43,931 bases of DNA from Lachnospiraceae bacterium (GTDB lineage: Bacteria; Bacillota; Clostridia; Lachnospirales; Lachnospiraceae): NCBI GenBank assembly GCA_028724245.1, contig JAQYDI010000032.1:1-43931 (forward strand), in the 5' to 3' direction. Shown here in pieces: positions 16,257 through 24,921 of this stretch. Every line of letters starts with the position of its first letter. The first letter of the stretch is position 1. The position numbers were made by a program, and so were the translations under genes. The notes below the pieces were generated by a model. The model did no database searches, was not told the origin of the DNA, and was given only the letters and a program-made list of their open reading frames with translations.

Positions 16257-16374
16257 TAACACACCCACCTTAAGTGAGATTAAAATTGCTGCTGTTCGCA
16301 TCATATGCCGGGAGGAAATAACCTGCGGCGGCAGAATCCTGAACATTCCCCTGTCTTCCTGCCCATGAAAAAAG

Positions 16375-16425
16375 CTGAAAGTGTTTGAAAATTTTCAGGT
16401 TCATTTATGTTTGGACTGCTATACT
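16375..16425 (+). promoter_or_regulatory. Promoter of the VTC operon with OmpR-type direct repeat
   Basis: TGCTATACT (16417-16425) is an extended -10. Upstream, TGAAA at 16376-16380 and again at 16386-16390, 10 bases apart, followed by CAGGTTCATT, gives the spacing typical of OmpR-family tandem half-sites ending near a weak -35. CTGAAA/TTTCAG (16375-16380, 16393-16398) is also an inverted repeat, so the exact site layout is open. Confidence 0.45.
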
Positions 16426-16457
16426 TGCACGCAAACAGATAAAGGAGGCATAATTCC

Positions 16458-17177
16458 ATGGCATTTCAAACGGTTTTCAAACGCTGCGAATTGAAATACC
16501 TGCTCACATACAGACAAAAAGAAAAAATAATGGAAGCCATGACATCCCATATGGCTCCGGACCGGTACGGCCGTACAACGATCCGGAATATTTATTTCGA
16601 TACCGATAATTACCGACTGATCCGCCGTTCCATTGAGCGGCCGGTCTACAAAGAAAAGCTGAGGCTGCGCAGCTACAGACGGGTAAATTCCGGCGATCCT
16701 GTTTTTGCGGAACTGAAAAAGAAATACAAATCTGTGGTTTACAAGCGGCGCCTGGCTCTGCCGGAGGCGGATGCCATGCGGTGGTTATGTGAAAAGCAGC
16801 CCTGCCCTGTGCAGACACAGATATCCGGGGAAATCGATTATTTTCTTTCCTATTATGAAACACTGCACCCGGCTGTTTTTCTCTCCTACGAAAGAGAAGC
16901 CTGGTATTCCCTTTCCGGAGATGATTTCCGGGTAACCTTTGATGAAAATATTCTCTGCCGTCAGGATCATCTTTCCCTGAAAGCCGATGTGGGAGGGATT
17001 CCTCTTCTCGACGATGAAATGACGCTGATGGAAATCAAATGTTCCGGAGGGATTCCTCTCTGGATGACCCATGTACTTACTTCTGAAACAATCCGGAAGA
17101 CATCCTTTTCCAAATACGGGACTGCTTACCGGACCATTATTTTTCCGACACGAAAGGAGACCTCGTTATATGCCTGA
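16458..17177 (+). CDS. VTC-domain protein (polyphosphate polymerase-like)
   Basis: A 239-residue stand-alone VTC domain, related to the catalytic tunnel domain of yeast Vtc4. The expected charged strands are present: ELKYLL (Glu11, Lys13), YKEKLRLRSYRR, FAELKKKYKSVVYKRR and LMEIKCSGGIPLW, with basic residues lining a tunnel and Glu residues binding metal. AAAGGAGG precedes ATG 16458. It overlaps the DUF4956 gene by 8 bases. Bacterial VTC proteins next to DUF4956 are annotated as polyphosphate polymerases, but the product is not proven for this family branch. Confidence 0.85.
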   Translation: MAFQTVFKRCELKYLLTYRQKEKIMEAMTSHMAPDRYGRTTIRNIYFDTDNYRLIRRSIERPVYKEKLRLRSYRRVNSGDPVFAELKKKYKSVVYKRRLALPEADAMRWLCEKQPCPVQTQISGEIDYFLSYYETLHPAVFLSYEREAWYSLSGDDFRVTFDENILCRQDHLSLKADVGGIPLLDDEMTLMEIKCSGGIPLWMTHVLTSETIRKTSFSKYGTAYRTIIFPTRKETSLYA

Positions 17178-17865
17178 ATTATTATTCCGCGGTTTATTTG
17201 ACACTGATATGACAAACATCATCAGTCTGACTGATTTTCTGCTCTGTATGGGCAGTTCCCTGCTGATCGGCCTGATTCTGGCAGTCAGCTACATGTACCG
17301 TTCCCGCTATACAAAAAGTTTTATTGTTACACTTGCGCTGCTGCCTGCAGTTGTCTGCGTCATCATCATGATGGTCAACGGCAATGTGGGAACCGGCGTG
17401 GCGGTTGCCGGAGCCTTCAGTCTGGTTCGTTTCCGTTCTGTTCCGGGAACAGCAAAAGAGATCACCATGCTTTTTCTGGCCATGGGTGCAGGGTTGATCA
17501 CCGGCATGGGCTATCTGGGCTTTGCTTTTATTTTTACCCTGGTCATGTGCCTCGTCAGCCTTCTGTACACCAATCTGGATCTGGGCTGCCGGAAAAATAC
17601 GGAGAAATATAAAACCATGCATATTACGATTCCGGAAGATCTTGATTATACCGGCGTTTTCGATGAAATCCTGAGAAGCTATACCAGCTCCTGTCAGCTG
17701 GTTCAGGTGAAAACCAGCAACATGGGAAGCCTGTTCCGTCTGACCTATAACCTGACGCTCAAAGATCCCGGTAAGGAAAAGGAAATGATCGATCAGCTGC
17801 GCTGCAGAAACGGTAATCTGGAAATCAGCATATCGAAACAGGAAACGGGGGAATATACTTTATGA
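17170..17865 (+). CDS. DUF4956 membrane protein
   Basis: A 231-residue protein with four probable transmembrane segments in the first 140 residues (LLCMGSSLLIGLILAVSYMY, FIVTLALLPAVVCVIIMMV, then VAVAGAFSLVRFRSVPGTAKE, LGFAFIFTLVMCLVSLLY). The motif FSLVRFRSVPGTAKEI is the family signature. A soluble C-terminal domain of about 80 residues follows. GAAAGGAG lies upstream of ATG 17170, inside the VTC gene end, and its stop overlaps the next start as ATGA. It probably anchors or gates the VTC protein at the membrane (inference from constant gene neighbourhood). Confidence 0.83.
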   Translation: MPELLFRGLFDTDMTNIISLTDFLLCMGSSLLIGLILAVSYMYRSRYTKSFIVTLALLPAVVCVIIMMVNGNVGTGVAVAGAFSLVRFRSVPGTAKEITMLFLAMGAGLITGMGYLGFAFIFTLVMCLVSLLYTNLDLGCRKNTEKYKTMHITIPEDLDYTGVFDEILRSYTSSCQLVQVKTSNMGSLFRLTYNLTLKDPGKEKEMIDQLRCRNGNLEISISKQETGEYTL

Positions 17866-19955
17866 TGAAATTCAAAAGCAAAATGTCCAGACACTATATT
17901 GTTTTTTTAGTCCTGCTGCTCCTTTTTTCCCTTCCGGTTACCGGATGCAGCAGCCTGGCAGCAGACCGGAATTCCTCAGGGAACAGTTCCGTCAATGACA
18001 GTTCCGAAAACAGCAGTTCCGGAAACAGCAGTTCTGCCGACGGAAATGATTCTTCTTCCGACAACACTGCTCTGCGTACCGAAGAAGATTTTACAGATAT
18101 GTTTTCCGACCGCGATTATGAAGTTGGATATGATGAAACGGACTATGCCGAAATTGCCCTGAAAGGTGATTCTGCTTCGTGCAGTTCTGATGCGGTTCAG
18201 GTATCAGACGGTACCGTAACCATTACCGATGAAGGAACCTATATCATTTCCGGTACCCTGAACGATGGAATGCTTATCATCAATGCAGGGGAAAAGGATA
18301 AACTTCATCTCATTTTCAACGGCGTAACCATTAACAGCAGTACTTCTGCTGCCCTTTATATTCTGGAAGCTGACAAGGTATTTATCACCCTGATGGATGG
18401 AACCGACAATGCACTTTCAAACGGCGGTACCTTTACGGCAATCGATGACAATAACATTGACGGCTGCATCTTTTCCAAACAGGATCTGACTTTCAACGGT
18501 TCCGGCAGCCTTTCCGTCACATCGCCGGCCGGACATGGAATCGTCTGCAAGGACGATCTCGTTTTTATCAGCGGTACTTTTACCATTGATTCCGCTTCCC
18601 ACGGCTTCGATGCCAATGACAGCATACGGGTCGCCAATGCATCTTTTACCATTACCTCCGGAAAAGACGGCATGCATGCGGAAAATTCCGATGATGACAC
18701 TCTGGGATTTATTTATATTGAAAGCGGTACTTTTGACATATCTGCTGAGGGAGACGGTATCAGCGCCGGCAGCGACATGATGATAAAAGACGGCAGCTTC
18801 ACCATCGTATCCGGCGGCGGTTATGAAAACGCCCAGAAGAGCAGTTCGGATTCATGGGGCGGATTCAAAGGCGGAGGCCGCGGCGGCGCAGGAGGCGGCA
18901 TGCCCGGTAAATCTTCCGGCGAATTACCGGATGATCTTCCCGATGGTTCAGGCGGTTCATCCGACAAACCTTCAGGTAGTATGCCCGATGGTTCCCCCGG
19001 TGATTCCTCCGATCAGGATTCCGGATCAGAGTCAGGCATTATTGACACCACGGTTCTCAGCAACATGACCGGCAGCGGCAATTCCGGTACAGCAGACACT
19101 GCTGACGGCTCTGACACACAGGATGAAAGCACCAGCATAAAAGGCATAAAAGCAGCCGGCAATCTGATCATCAACGGCGGTACCTGCTCCATAAATTCCG
19201 CAGATGACACCATTCACTCCAACGCCTCCATCACTGTAAACGACGGTACCTTCGAACTTGCTTCCGGTGATGACGGTTTCCATGCAGATGATACGCTTTC
19301 CGTAACAGGCGGTACCATTACGATCACCAGAAGCTATGAAGGACTGGAAGGACTTCATGTGAACATCTCCGGCGGTACCATTACACTGACTGCAAACGAT
19401 GACGGACTGAATGCGGCAGGCGGAAGCGATCAGAGCGGCTTTGGCGGTTTCCGCCAGAATGATACGTTCGGCGGAAAAGGTATGGGAATGGGAAAAGGCG
19501 GGAATCCCGGCGGTTCTTCTTCCTCCTCCGACGGAACGGTCGTGATTTCCGGCGGAGATCTGAAGATCACGGCTTCCGGTGACGGCATCGATTCCAACGG
19601 CTCCCTGACCATCTCCGGCGGTAATGTGACTACCTGCGGTCCCGTATCAGGTGATACCGCTGTACTTGACTATGATACGACAGCTGACATCTCCGGCGGC
19701 ACCTTTATCGGAACCGGATCATCACAAATGGCGCAGTCCTTCAGTGATTCCGAACAGGGCGTGATTGCCGTCAGCACCGGCAGTCAGAGCGCAGGAACGA
19801 CGATTACCCTGACAGACAGCAGCGGAAATACCATCCTGACCCACACACCCGAACTGCCTTATGAGATCGCTGTCATCAGCAGTCCTGAACTGACAAAAGG
19901 GGAAACCTTTACTGTCACAGTTGGATCAAAATCCATGGAAACGACTGCGGAATAA
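17862..19955 (+). CDS. Large Cthe_2159-type carbohydrate-binding beta-helix lipoprotein
   Basis: A 697-residue secreted lipoprotein: signal peptide ending VTGC (lipid Cys 29), a Ser/Asn/Asp-rich linker (about 30-75), then repeated beta-strand turns of the type SGGT-x-TI-T and D-DGxHA-DD that build a parallel beta-helix (PF14262, Cthe_2159). Examples are ADDTIHSNASITVNDGTFEL and SGDGIDSNGSLTISGG. A disordered Gly/Ser/Asp/Pro-rich stretch (about 325-395) splits the helix, and a Gly-rich loop appears near 525-560. The C-terminal beta-rich domain probably caps it. Known family members bind acidic polysaccharide and cellulose with calcium. It closes the operon with VTC and DUF4956, so it may act at the surface on the same polyanion system. 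Confidence 0.82.
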   Translation: MMKFKSKMSRHYIVFLVLLLLFSLPVTGCSSLAADRNSSGNSSVNDSSENSSSGNSSSADGNDSSSDNTALRTEEDFTDMFSDRDYEVGYDETDYAEIALKGDSASCSSDAVQVSDGTVTITDEGTYIISGTLNDGMLIINAGEKDKLHLIFNGVTINSSTSAALYILEADKVFITLMDGTDNALSNGGTFTAIDDNNIDGCIFSKQDLTFNGSGSLSVTSPAGHGIVCKDDLVFISGTFTIDSASHGFDANDSIRVANASFTITSGKDGMHAENSDDDTLGFIYIESGTFDISAEGDGISAGSDMMIKDGSFTIVSGGGYENAQKSSSDSWGGFKGGGRGGAGGGMPGKSSGELPDDLPDGSGGSSDKPSGSMPDGSPGDSSDQDSGSESGIIDTTVLSNMTGSGNSGTADTADGSDTQDESTSIKGIKAAGNLIINGGTCSINSADDTIHSNASITVNDGTFELASGDDGFHADDTLSVTGGTITITRSYEGLEGLHVNISGGTITLTANDDGLNAAGGSDQSGFGGFRQNDTFGGKGMGMGKGGNPGGSSSSSDGTVVISGGDLKITASGDGIDSNGSLTISGGNVTTCGPVSGDTAVLDYDTTADISGGTFIGTGSSQMAQSFSDSEQGVIAVSTGSQSAGTTITLTDSSGNTILTHTPELPYEIAVISSPELTKGETFTVTVGSKSMETTAE

Positions 19956-20015
19956 ATAACTTTCCGGATAGATCCGGAAAGAATAAAGAATCATTTCACT
20001 CAATCAAAAACACGT

Positions 20016-20055
20016 AAAAAGAGAGGCTGTTCAACTTTCAGCCTCTCTCCTTTTT
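20016..20055. terminator. Bidirectional terminator between convergent operons
   Basis: GAGAGGCTG pairs with CAGCCTCTC around a 9-base loop, with AAAAA before and CCTTTTTA after. It ends the VTC operon and, on the minus strand, the cardiolipin synthase pair. Confidence 0.87.
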
Positions 20056-21613
20056 ACATCAGCGGCGCAAATATCCTGAGCACTTTTCCTGTCACGCGGT
20101 CCAGAAGCTTCTGGCTGCCGTAATCCTTCTCCGTCACAGCCCGGCACTGCTTCAGGGTGTTCTGATAATCCTTCTCAATCCTGTCGATCTCGGAATTTCT
20201 GTAAAGAACCACGCCGCATTCAAAATGGTGATACAGGCTTCGGTAATCCAGATTGACGGTTCCCACCACCGCTTTTTCATCATCACTTACAAAAATCTTC
20301 GCGTGCACAAAGCCGGGTGTGTACTCGTAGATCGATACGCCTGCCTCCAGCAGTTCGTTATAGTAGGTTTTGGCCAGTACGAACGCATACTTTTTATCGG
20401 GAATATGGGGCATGATGATCTTCACATCAACGCCGCGTTTTGCCGCATAAGTCAGCGCCATGATCATTTCATAATCAAGGATCAGATAGGGTGTCATGAT
20501 ATGTACATAGTTCTGCGCCGTATTCAGAATATCCAGGTACACTCTTCTGCCGATCCGTTCATTTCCAAAAGGACTGACGCCGTAGGGGATGAAATATCCA
20601 TCCTGCCCGATTTCATCCATCTTCGGCGAACGATATCTGTCAAAATTCTCCGGTTTCTGCTCCGAGACGTTCCACATTTCCAGAAACAGATAGGTAAATC
20701 GCTCCACAGCGCTGCCTTTTATCATAATTGCAGTGTCCTTCCAGTGACCAAACCGTTCCTTCCGATTAATATACTCATCGGCCAGATTTGTTCCGCCGGT
20801 AAATGCCGTTTTGCCGTCAATGACCAGAATCTTGCGGTGGTCACGGTTATTATAATGAGAGGAAAAGAACGGCTTGATCGGTGAAAACATCCTGCACTTG
20901 ATTCCATCCTGTTCCAGAAGCTTCGGATAAAAATAGGGAAGCAGCGTCAAAGCGCACATGCCGTCATACATAAACCGGACCTCCACGCCTTCCTTCACCT
21001 TTTTCTTCAGGATTTCAAGGATGGAATTCCACATGTACCCTTCTTCCACAATAAAATACTCCAGAAAAATAAATTTTTCCGCTTTCTCCAGTTCCGTCAG
21101 AATATCCTGAAACTGATCGTCTCCCAGAGGATAAAATCTGGCCTGTGTCTGCCCGTAAACGGGACAGTCTGCATAATGATACATATAATCCGCAAAATGC
21201 CCCATCTGCACATTTTCCTCAGCCAGCTGCGCTTTCACTGCCGTATCCTGTGCAACATACGCCCTTGTTTCACCGGCCAGTTTTTCCAGACGCCTTCTGA
21301 TGATCCTGGTTCCAGGCTGCATGGAAATATACAGATACAGAAGCGCTCCGAATACGGGAAATACAACGATCGGCAGCATCCAGACCAGCTTCAGATCAGG
21401 ATTCTCCCGTCCATTGTACAGATGAAGGACCACCAGCAGCCCGATCACCCCGAAAGCTACATACACCAGCAGACTGTATTCCCTCAGATGAAAATACACT
21501 GCAATCATCAGAGCGAACTGAACCAGAATCGCCAGTATCACAAATACCGTTCTTCCGTAAATAATCGTTTTCGCCCGTTTTATTCCTTTTTCTTTTAATT
21601 CACCAGCTGTCAT
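20054..21613 (-). CDS. cls: Cardiolipin synthase
   Basis: A 519-residue phospholipase-D-superfamily enzyme that condenses phosphatidylglycerol to cardiolipin at the membrane. Two N-terminal transmembrane helices (about residues 15-60) precede two HKD motifs, HRKILVIDG (near 262) and HAKIFVSDD (near 434), each with the conserved downstream Gly/Asn-rich turn (FTGGTNLADEY, VGTVNLDYRS). Size is normal. The start ATG 21613 has GAGGGAG 6 bases upstream. It follows the other PLD gene by 37 bases and is probably co-transcribed with it. Confidence 0.9.
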   Translation of the reverse strand: MTAGELKEKGIKRAKTIIYGRTVFVILAILVQFALMIAVYFHLREYSLLVYVAFGVIGLLVVLHLYNGRENPDLKLVWMLPIVVFPVFGALLYLYISMQPGTRIIRRRLEKLAGETRAYVAQDTAVKAQLAEENVQMGHFADYMYHYADCPVYGQTQARFYPLGDDQFQDILTELEKAEKFIFLEYFIVEEGYMWNSILEILKKKVKEGVEVRFMYDGMCALTLLPYFYPKLLEQDGIKCRMFSPIKPFFSSHYNNRDHRKILVIDGKTAFTGGTNLADEYINRKERFGHWKDTAIMIKGSAVERFTYLFLEMWNVSEQKPENFDRYRSPKMDEIGQDGYFIPYGVSPFGNERIGRRVYLDILNTAQNYVHIMTPYLILDYEMIMALTYAAKRGVDVKIIMPHIPDKKYAFVLAKTYYNELLEAGVSIYEYTPGFVHAKIFVSDDEKAVVGTVNLDYRSLYHHFECGVVLYRNSEIDRIEKDYQNTLKQCRAVTEKDYGSQKLLDRVTGKVLRIFAPLM

Positions 21614-21650
21614 AATCTGCTCCCTCTCTCTTTTGCTGCTGCCGGAATCT

Positions 21651-23069
21651 TTATAAAAACCGGCGTACAAATATGGTAAAAATACGGAAAATTCCATAGA
21701 ACAGCTTTTTCCCTGTGCTCAGTTCCACCGCTTTGTAATTCTCTCCGTACTGATATTCGCCATCCGCCATGGTCCGGCTGGAGGTAATATCTTCATCTGC
21801 CTGCGCCCGGATGATCCGGTTCAGTTCAGGGCAGTCCACAGCCAGCATCAGCTCCGTATCCTGATAGGTACTTCGCATATCCATATTCCACGAGCCCACC
21901 ACACTCAGCCGGTCATCCACCACCATGGCCTTGGTGTGATTGGAATGAGGACCCAGATATTCATAAACCTGAACGCCCGTATCCCGGATCCGCTGCTTCT
22001 GATTCATATAATCGGTACATCCCCACGGATTGGCTCCGCTGGCAATATCATTGGTGATAATGTCCACGGAAACACCGGACTGGCAGACCTGCCGAAGATC
22101 CTCATACATTTCCTTCCCGCAGATAATATAGGGCGTGTAAATTGTTGCCTGACTGCCTGTTTTCATCAGCTGTGTCAGACTGTACCACATATGAGGTTCT
22201 TTATTGCATGCCTCTGTCGGATTGGACAGCAGCGTGATCTTATTGGTTTCCATGGTCACAGCCTGCCAGTCCTGCTGTTCCCGGACAGAGGGATACAATT
22301 CTTTCAATTCCTCATACCGCCCCTCCAGTTCCTTCATGCTGCTTTTCACCTGATCCGTTTCTTTCCGGCAGATAAGGTCCTCACATTCCGGCAGCGCCCA
22401 GACCTGTTCGAAATACGCTCTTACCTGATGCAGAGAAGTATCTTCTGCTTCTGTATCCTGACTCAGAACAAACAATTCCCGGTCAATGTTAGCCGAAGCG
22501 GAATAATCCCCCAGAAACAGATCATAGGTATTACGGCCTCCCAGAAGATACATCTCATCATCCACGATCAGATATTTATCATGAAGCCTTGCCTGCAGCT
22601 TCCAAGGTTTCAGAAAATTCACCGGATTATAGATGCGCAGCTGCACGTTGTCGTGACTGGCCAGCGCCAGAAAATACGGATCATCTCTTACCGACAGAAA
22701 GCCGCTGAAGCCATCGATCAGAACGCGCACCTGAACTCCCCGCCCGGCAGCGTGAAGCAAAGCCGCCATCACATCTTTGCCAGACTGATCCGAATGAAAA
22801 TCAAACGTGGACAGAATCAGCTCTTTTTCTGCCTCCTCGATCATGCGCAGGCGCATCAGCAGCGCCTCTTTATTATCCTCCACATACGCAACACGCTCCG
22901 GTCCCGTATGGTCTCCATAAACTTCCGTGCCTGAAAATTCTTCCCTGAATTTTTCGGAAACCGTTTTATGCGGAATATAGGGTATGGTAAATGCACCAAT
23001 ATAGAAAACCAGCAGTGCAAACAGGGCAAACAGCCACTTTCTGCAATGTTTTTTCTTGTGTTTCTGCAT
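21651..23069 (-). CDS. Second phospholipase-D-superfamily membrane protein
   Basis: A 472-residue protein with one N-terminal transmembrane helix (after a Lys/His-rich start, about residues 13-31) and two HKD motifs, HDKYLIVDD (near 163) and HTKAMVVDD (near 375). The half-domains FDFHSDQSGKDVMAALLHAA and GSWNMDMRSTYQDTEL fit the family. It has one membrane helix instead of two, so it may be a cardiolipin synthase variant or a phosphodiesterase. The start is ATG 23069 behind AAGGAG (12-base spacing). Upstream in-frame codons lie in or before the promoter, so they are not used. Confidence 0.8.
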   Translation of the reverse strand: MQKHKKKHCRKWLFALFALLVFYIGAFTIPYIPHKTVSEKFREEFSGTEVYGDHTGPERVAYVEDNKEALLMRLRMIEEAEKELILSTFDFHSDQSGKDVMAALLHAAGRGVQVRVLIDGFSGFLSVRDDPYFLALASHDNVQLRIYNPVNFLKPWKLQARLHDKYLIVDDEMYLLGGRNTYDLFLGDYSASANIDRELFVLSQDTEAEDTSLHQVRAYFEQVWALPECEDLICRKETDQVKSSMKELEGRYEELKELYPSVREQQDWQAVTMETNKITLLSNPTEACNKEPHMWYSLTQLMKTGSQATIYTPYIICGKEMYEDLRQVCQSGVSVDIITNDIASGANPWGCTDYMNQKQRIRDTGVQVYEYLGPHSNHTKAMVVDDRLSVVGSWNMDMRSTYQDTELMLAVDCPELNRIIRAQADEDITSSRTMADGEYQYGENYKAVELSTGKKLFYGIFRIFTIFVRRFL

Positions 23070-23130
23070 ATTATTTTTCTGCTCCTTATATCTATTTCGG
23101 CCTCTTGGGACCCGATGGTCAAACAGTACT

Positions 23131-23159
23131 ATCATATCCCCATTCCGTTCCTGCGTCAA
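23131..23159 (-). promoter_or_regulatory. Sigma-A promoter of the PLD-family pair
   Basis: On the minus strand TTGACG (23154-23159) and TATGAT (23131-23136) are 17 bases apart. Predicted start of transcription is near 23124, about 55 bases before the start codon; this decides the choice of ATG 23069. Confidence 0.72.
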
Positions 23160-23170
23160 CCGGCAGACAT

Positions 23171-23226
23171 AAAAAGGAGCATGTCCCCGGTCATTTTACG
23201 ACCTTATACGGACATACTCCTTTTTT
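23171..23226 (-). terminator. Terminator of the malQ transcript
   Basis: AAAAAGGAG-ATGTCC pairs with GGACAT-CTCCTTTTTT with an inner GGTC/GACC helix. On the minus strand CTCCTTTTT ends the hairpin, insulating malQ from the PLD promoter immediately after it. Confidence 0.83.
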
Positions 23227-23239
23227 CATATGCTCTCTT

Positions 23240-24751
23240 TTATGCGTCCTTTTTATGCCATGCTTTCCGGCCGTACAAAGCTGTAACATCCTCGATGCGT
23301 GCCAGCAGTTCATCGGTCAGTTCACCGGGAAGCATACGCCATTTCCAGTTGCTTCCAAGTGTGGACGGTTTATTCATGCGGGCTTCATTACCATAACCGA
23401 AATAGTCCTGCATGGGAATAATGCACATGCGTGATACACTGCTCATAACAAGATAGATGATCTCCCAGTTCAGTTCCTCATCCGGTGTATGATCGTCATG
23501 CAGATAACGGCGGACCATGGCCCGTTCCTCATCGGAAATACTCTGATACCAGCCCCGCAGCGTCTCGTTGTCATGGGTTCCGGTATAAACCACACTGTTG
23601 TAAGCATAATTGTGCGGCAGGTAATCGCAGGCGCTGCCCGTATCACGGGAATCAAAAGCAAATTCCAGAACCTTCATACCCGGAAAACCGCTGTCTCTCA
23701 CCAGCTGACGGACAGAGTCCGTCACATAACCCAGATCTTCCGCAATGACTTCCTTATTGCCCAGACGGTTTTTCATGATATTGAACAGTTCAATGCCCGG
23801 TCCCTTTTCCCAGTGACCGTTGCGGGCAGTCTTTTCCCCGTAGGGAATGGAATAATATTCATCAAAGCCCCGGAAATGATCAATGCGGACCACATCGTAT
23901 ATCCGGAAACAGTACGCCAGACGTGACATCCACCAGCCATACCCTGTCTGACGATGATAGTCCCATCGGTACAGCGGATTGCCCCATACCTGTCCGTCCG
24001 CGGCAAATCCGTCAGGCGGACAGCCTGCAATGGCCGTAGGCAGATTGTTCTCATCCAGCTGGAACAGCTGGGGATGGGCCCAGGTATCTGCGCTGTCAAA
24101 TGCCACATAAATCGGAATATCACCGATAATGCGGATGCCCCTCTGATTGGCATATGTTTTCAGCGCCATCCACTGTTCCATGAATTTAAACTGCATATAT
24201 TTGTAAAATTCAATGTCAAAATACAGTTTTTCACGGTAATAGTCCATAGCAAATCCGTAATGCTTCCGGATATCCTCCGGCCACTGATCCCAGCTGGCAT
24301 CGCCGAAAAACTTCTTAACCGCCATGAATAAAGCATAATCATCCAGCCAGTAGGCATTCTCCTGCTGAAAACGGATAAAATCAGGATTCTGCGCAATATT
24401 GCTGCGCTCATAGGCCTTTCTCAGCAGCGGGTAACGGTTTTCATAAATCTTCGCATAATCCACACTTCTGGGATCGTCACCGAAATCTGCCTCATCACAC
24501 TCTTCCTGTGTCAGAACGCCTTCCTCCACCAGTGCCTCCAGACTGATAAAGTATGGATTGCCGGCGAAGGTGGAAAATGACTGATACGGCGAATCGCCAT
24601 AGCTGGTCTGTCCCAGCGGAAGGATCTGCCAGTATGTCTGTTCTGCCTGCACCAGCTGATCTACAAATTCATATGCACTCTTTGAAAAACAGCCGATTCC
24701 GTAACGCGAAGGCAGGCTGCTTACAGGTAATAAAATCCCACTTTCTCTCAT
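23240..24751 (-). CDS. malQ: 4-alpha-glucanotransferase (amylomaltase)
   Basis: A 503-residue GH77 enzyme that transfers maltodextrin segments between glucans and releases glucose. Family blocks are complete: ESGILLPVSSLPSRYGIG at the start, GDIPIYVAFDSADTWAHP, nucleophile Asp in VVRIDHFRG (near 286), acid/base Glu in VIAEDLG (near 337) and the third carboxylate in TGTHDNET (near 391). Length matches the family. The start is ATG 24751 with GGGGAT upstream; ATG 24772 in frame has no binding site. It has its own promoter and a GC-rich leader hairpin. No signal peptide, so it acts in the cytoplasm. Confidence 0.93.
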   Translation of the reverse strand: MRESGILLPVSSLPSRYGIGCFSKSAYEFVDQLVQAEQTYWQILPLGQTSYGDSPYQSFSTFAGNPYFISLEALVEEGVLTQEECDEADFGDDPRSVDYAKIYENRYPLLRKAYERSNIAQNPDFIRFQQENAYWLDDYALFMAVKKFFGDASWDQWPEDIRKHYGFAMDYYREKLYFDIEFYKYMQFKFMEQWMALKTYANQRGIRIIGDIPIYVAFDSADTWAHPQLFQLDENNLPTAIAGCPPDGFAADGQVWGNPLYRWDYHRQTGYGWWMSRLAYCFRIYDVVRIDHFRGFDEYYSIPYGEKTARNGHWEKGPGIELFNIMKNRLGNKEVIAEDLGYVTDSVRQLVRDSGFPGMKVLEFAFDSRDTGSACDYLPHNYAYNSVVYTGTHDNETLRGWYQSISDEERAMVRRYLHDDHTPDEELNWEIIYLVMSSVSRMCIIPMQDYFGYGNEARMNKPSTLGSNWKWRMLPGELTDELLARIEDVTALYGRKAWHKKDA

Positions 24752-24777
24752 CTTCGTATCCCCATTCTGCAACTGGC

Positions 24778-24817
24778 TCGGGGGCGGACAGCTTTATCAG
24801 AAAGGCTGCCGCCCCGA
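24778..24817 (-). promoter_or_regulatory. GC-rich hairpin in the malQ leader
   Basis: On the minus strand TCGGGGCGGCAG pairs with CTGTCCGCCCCCGA around a 14-base loop, with two single-base bulges. It ends about 27 bases before the start codon and has no T tract, so it is a leader structure rather than a terminator. Confidence 0.5.
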
Positions 24818-24850
24818 AACAGTTCCTTTTATTTTTTATTTTCTGTTAAA

Positions 24851-24879
24851 AGTTTACCATGTCAGGAAAAAAATGGCAA
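24851..24879 (-). promoter_or_regulatory. Probable promoter of malQ
   Basis: On the minus strand TTGCCA (24874-24879) and TAAACT (24851-24856) have a 17-base spacer. It lies in the 170-base gap after the GH13 gene, so malQ can be expressed apart from the two glucosidases. Confidence 0.55.
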
Positions 24880-24921
24880 TTCTTTTTATCATGCTTTCAA
24901 AATCCATTACTGTTCAGATAA

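Noticed and set aside
18840-19060. The Gly/Ser repeat zone as a CRISPR-like or intergenic repeat array
   Set aside because: The frame is open throughout and encodes a low-complexity linker in the beta-helix lipoprotein; there are no regular spacers.
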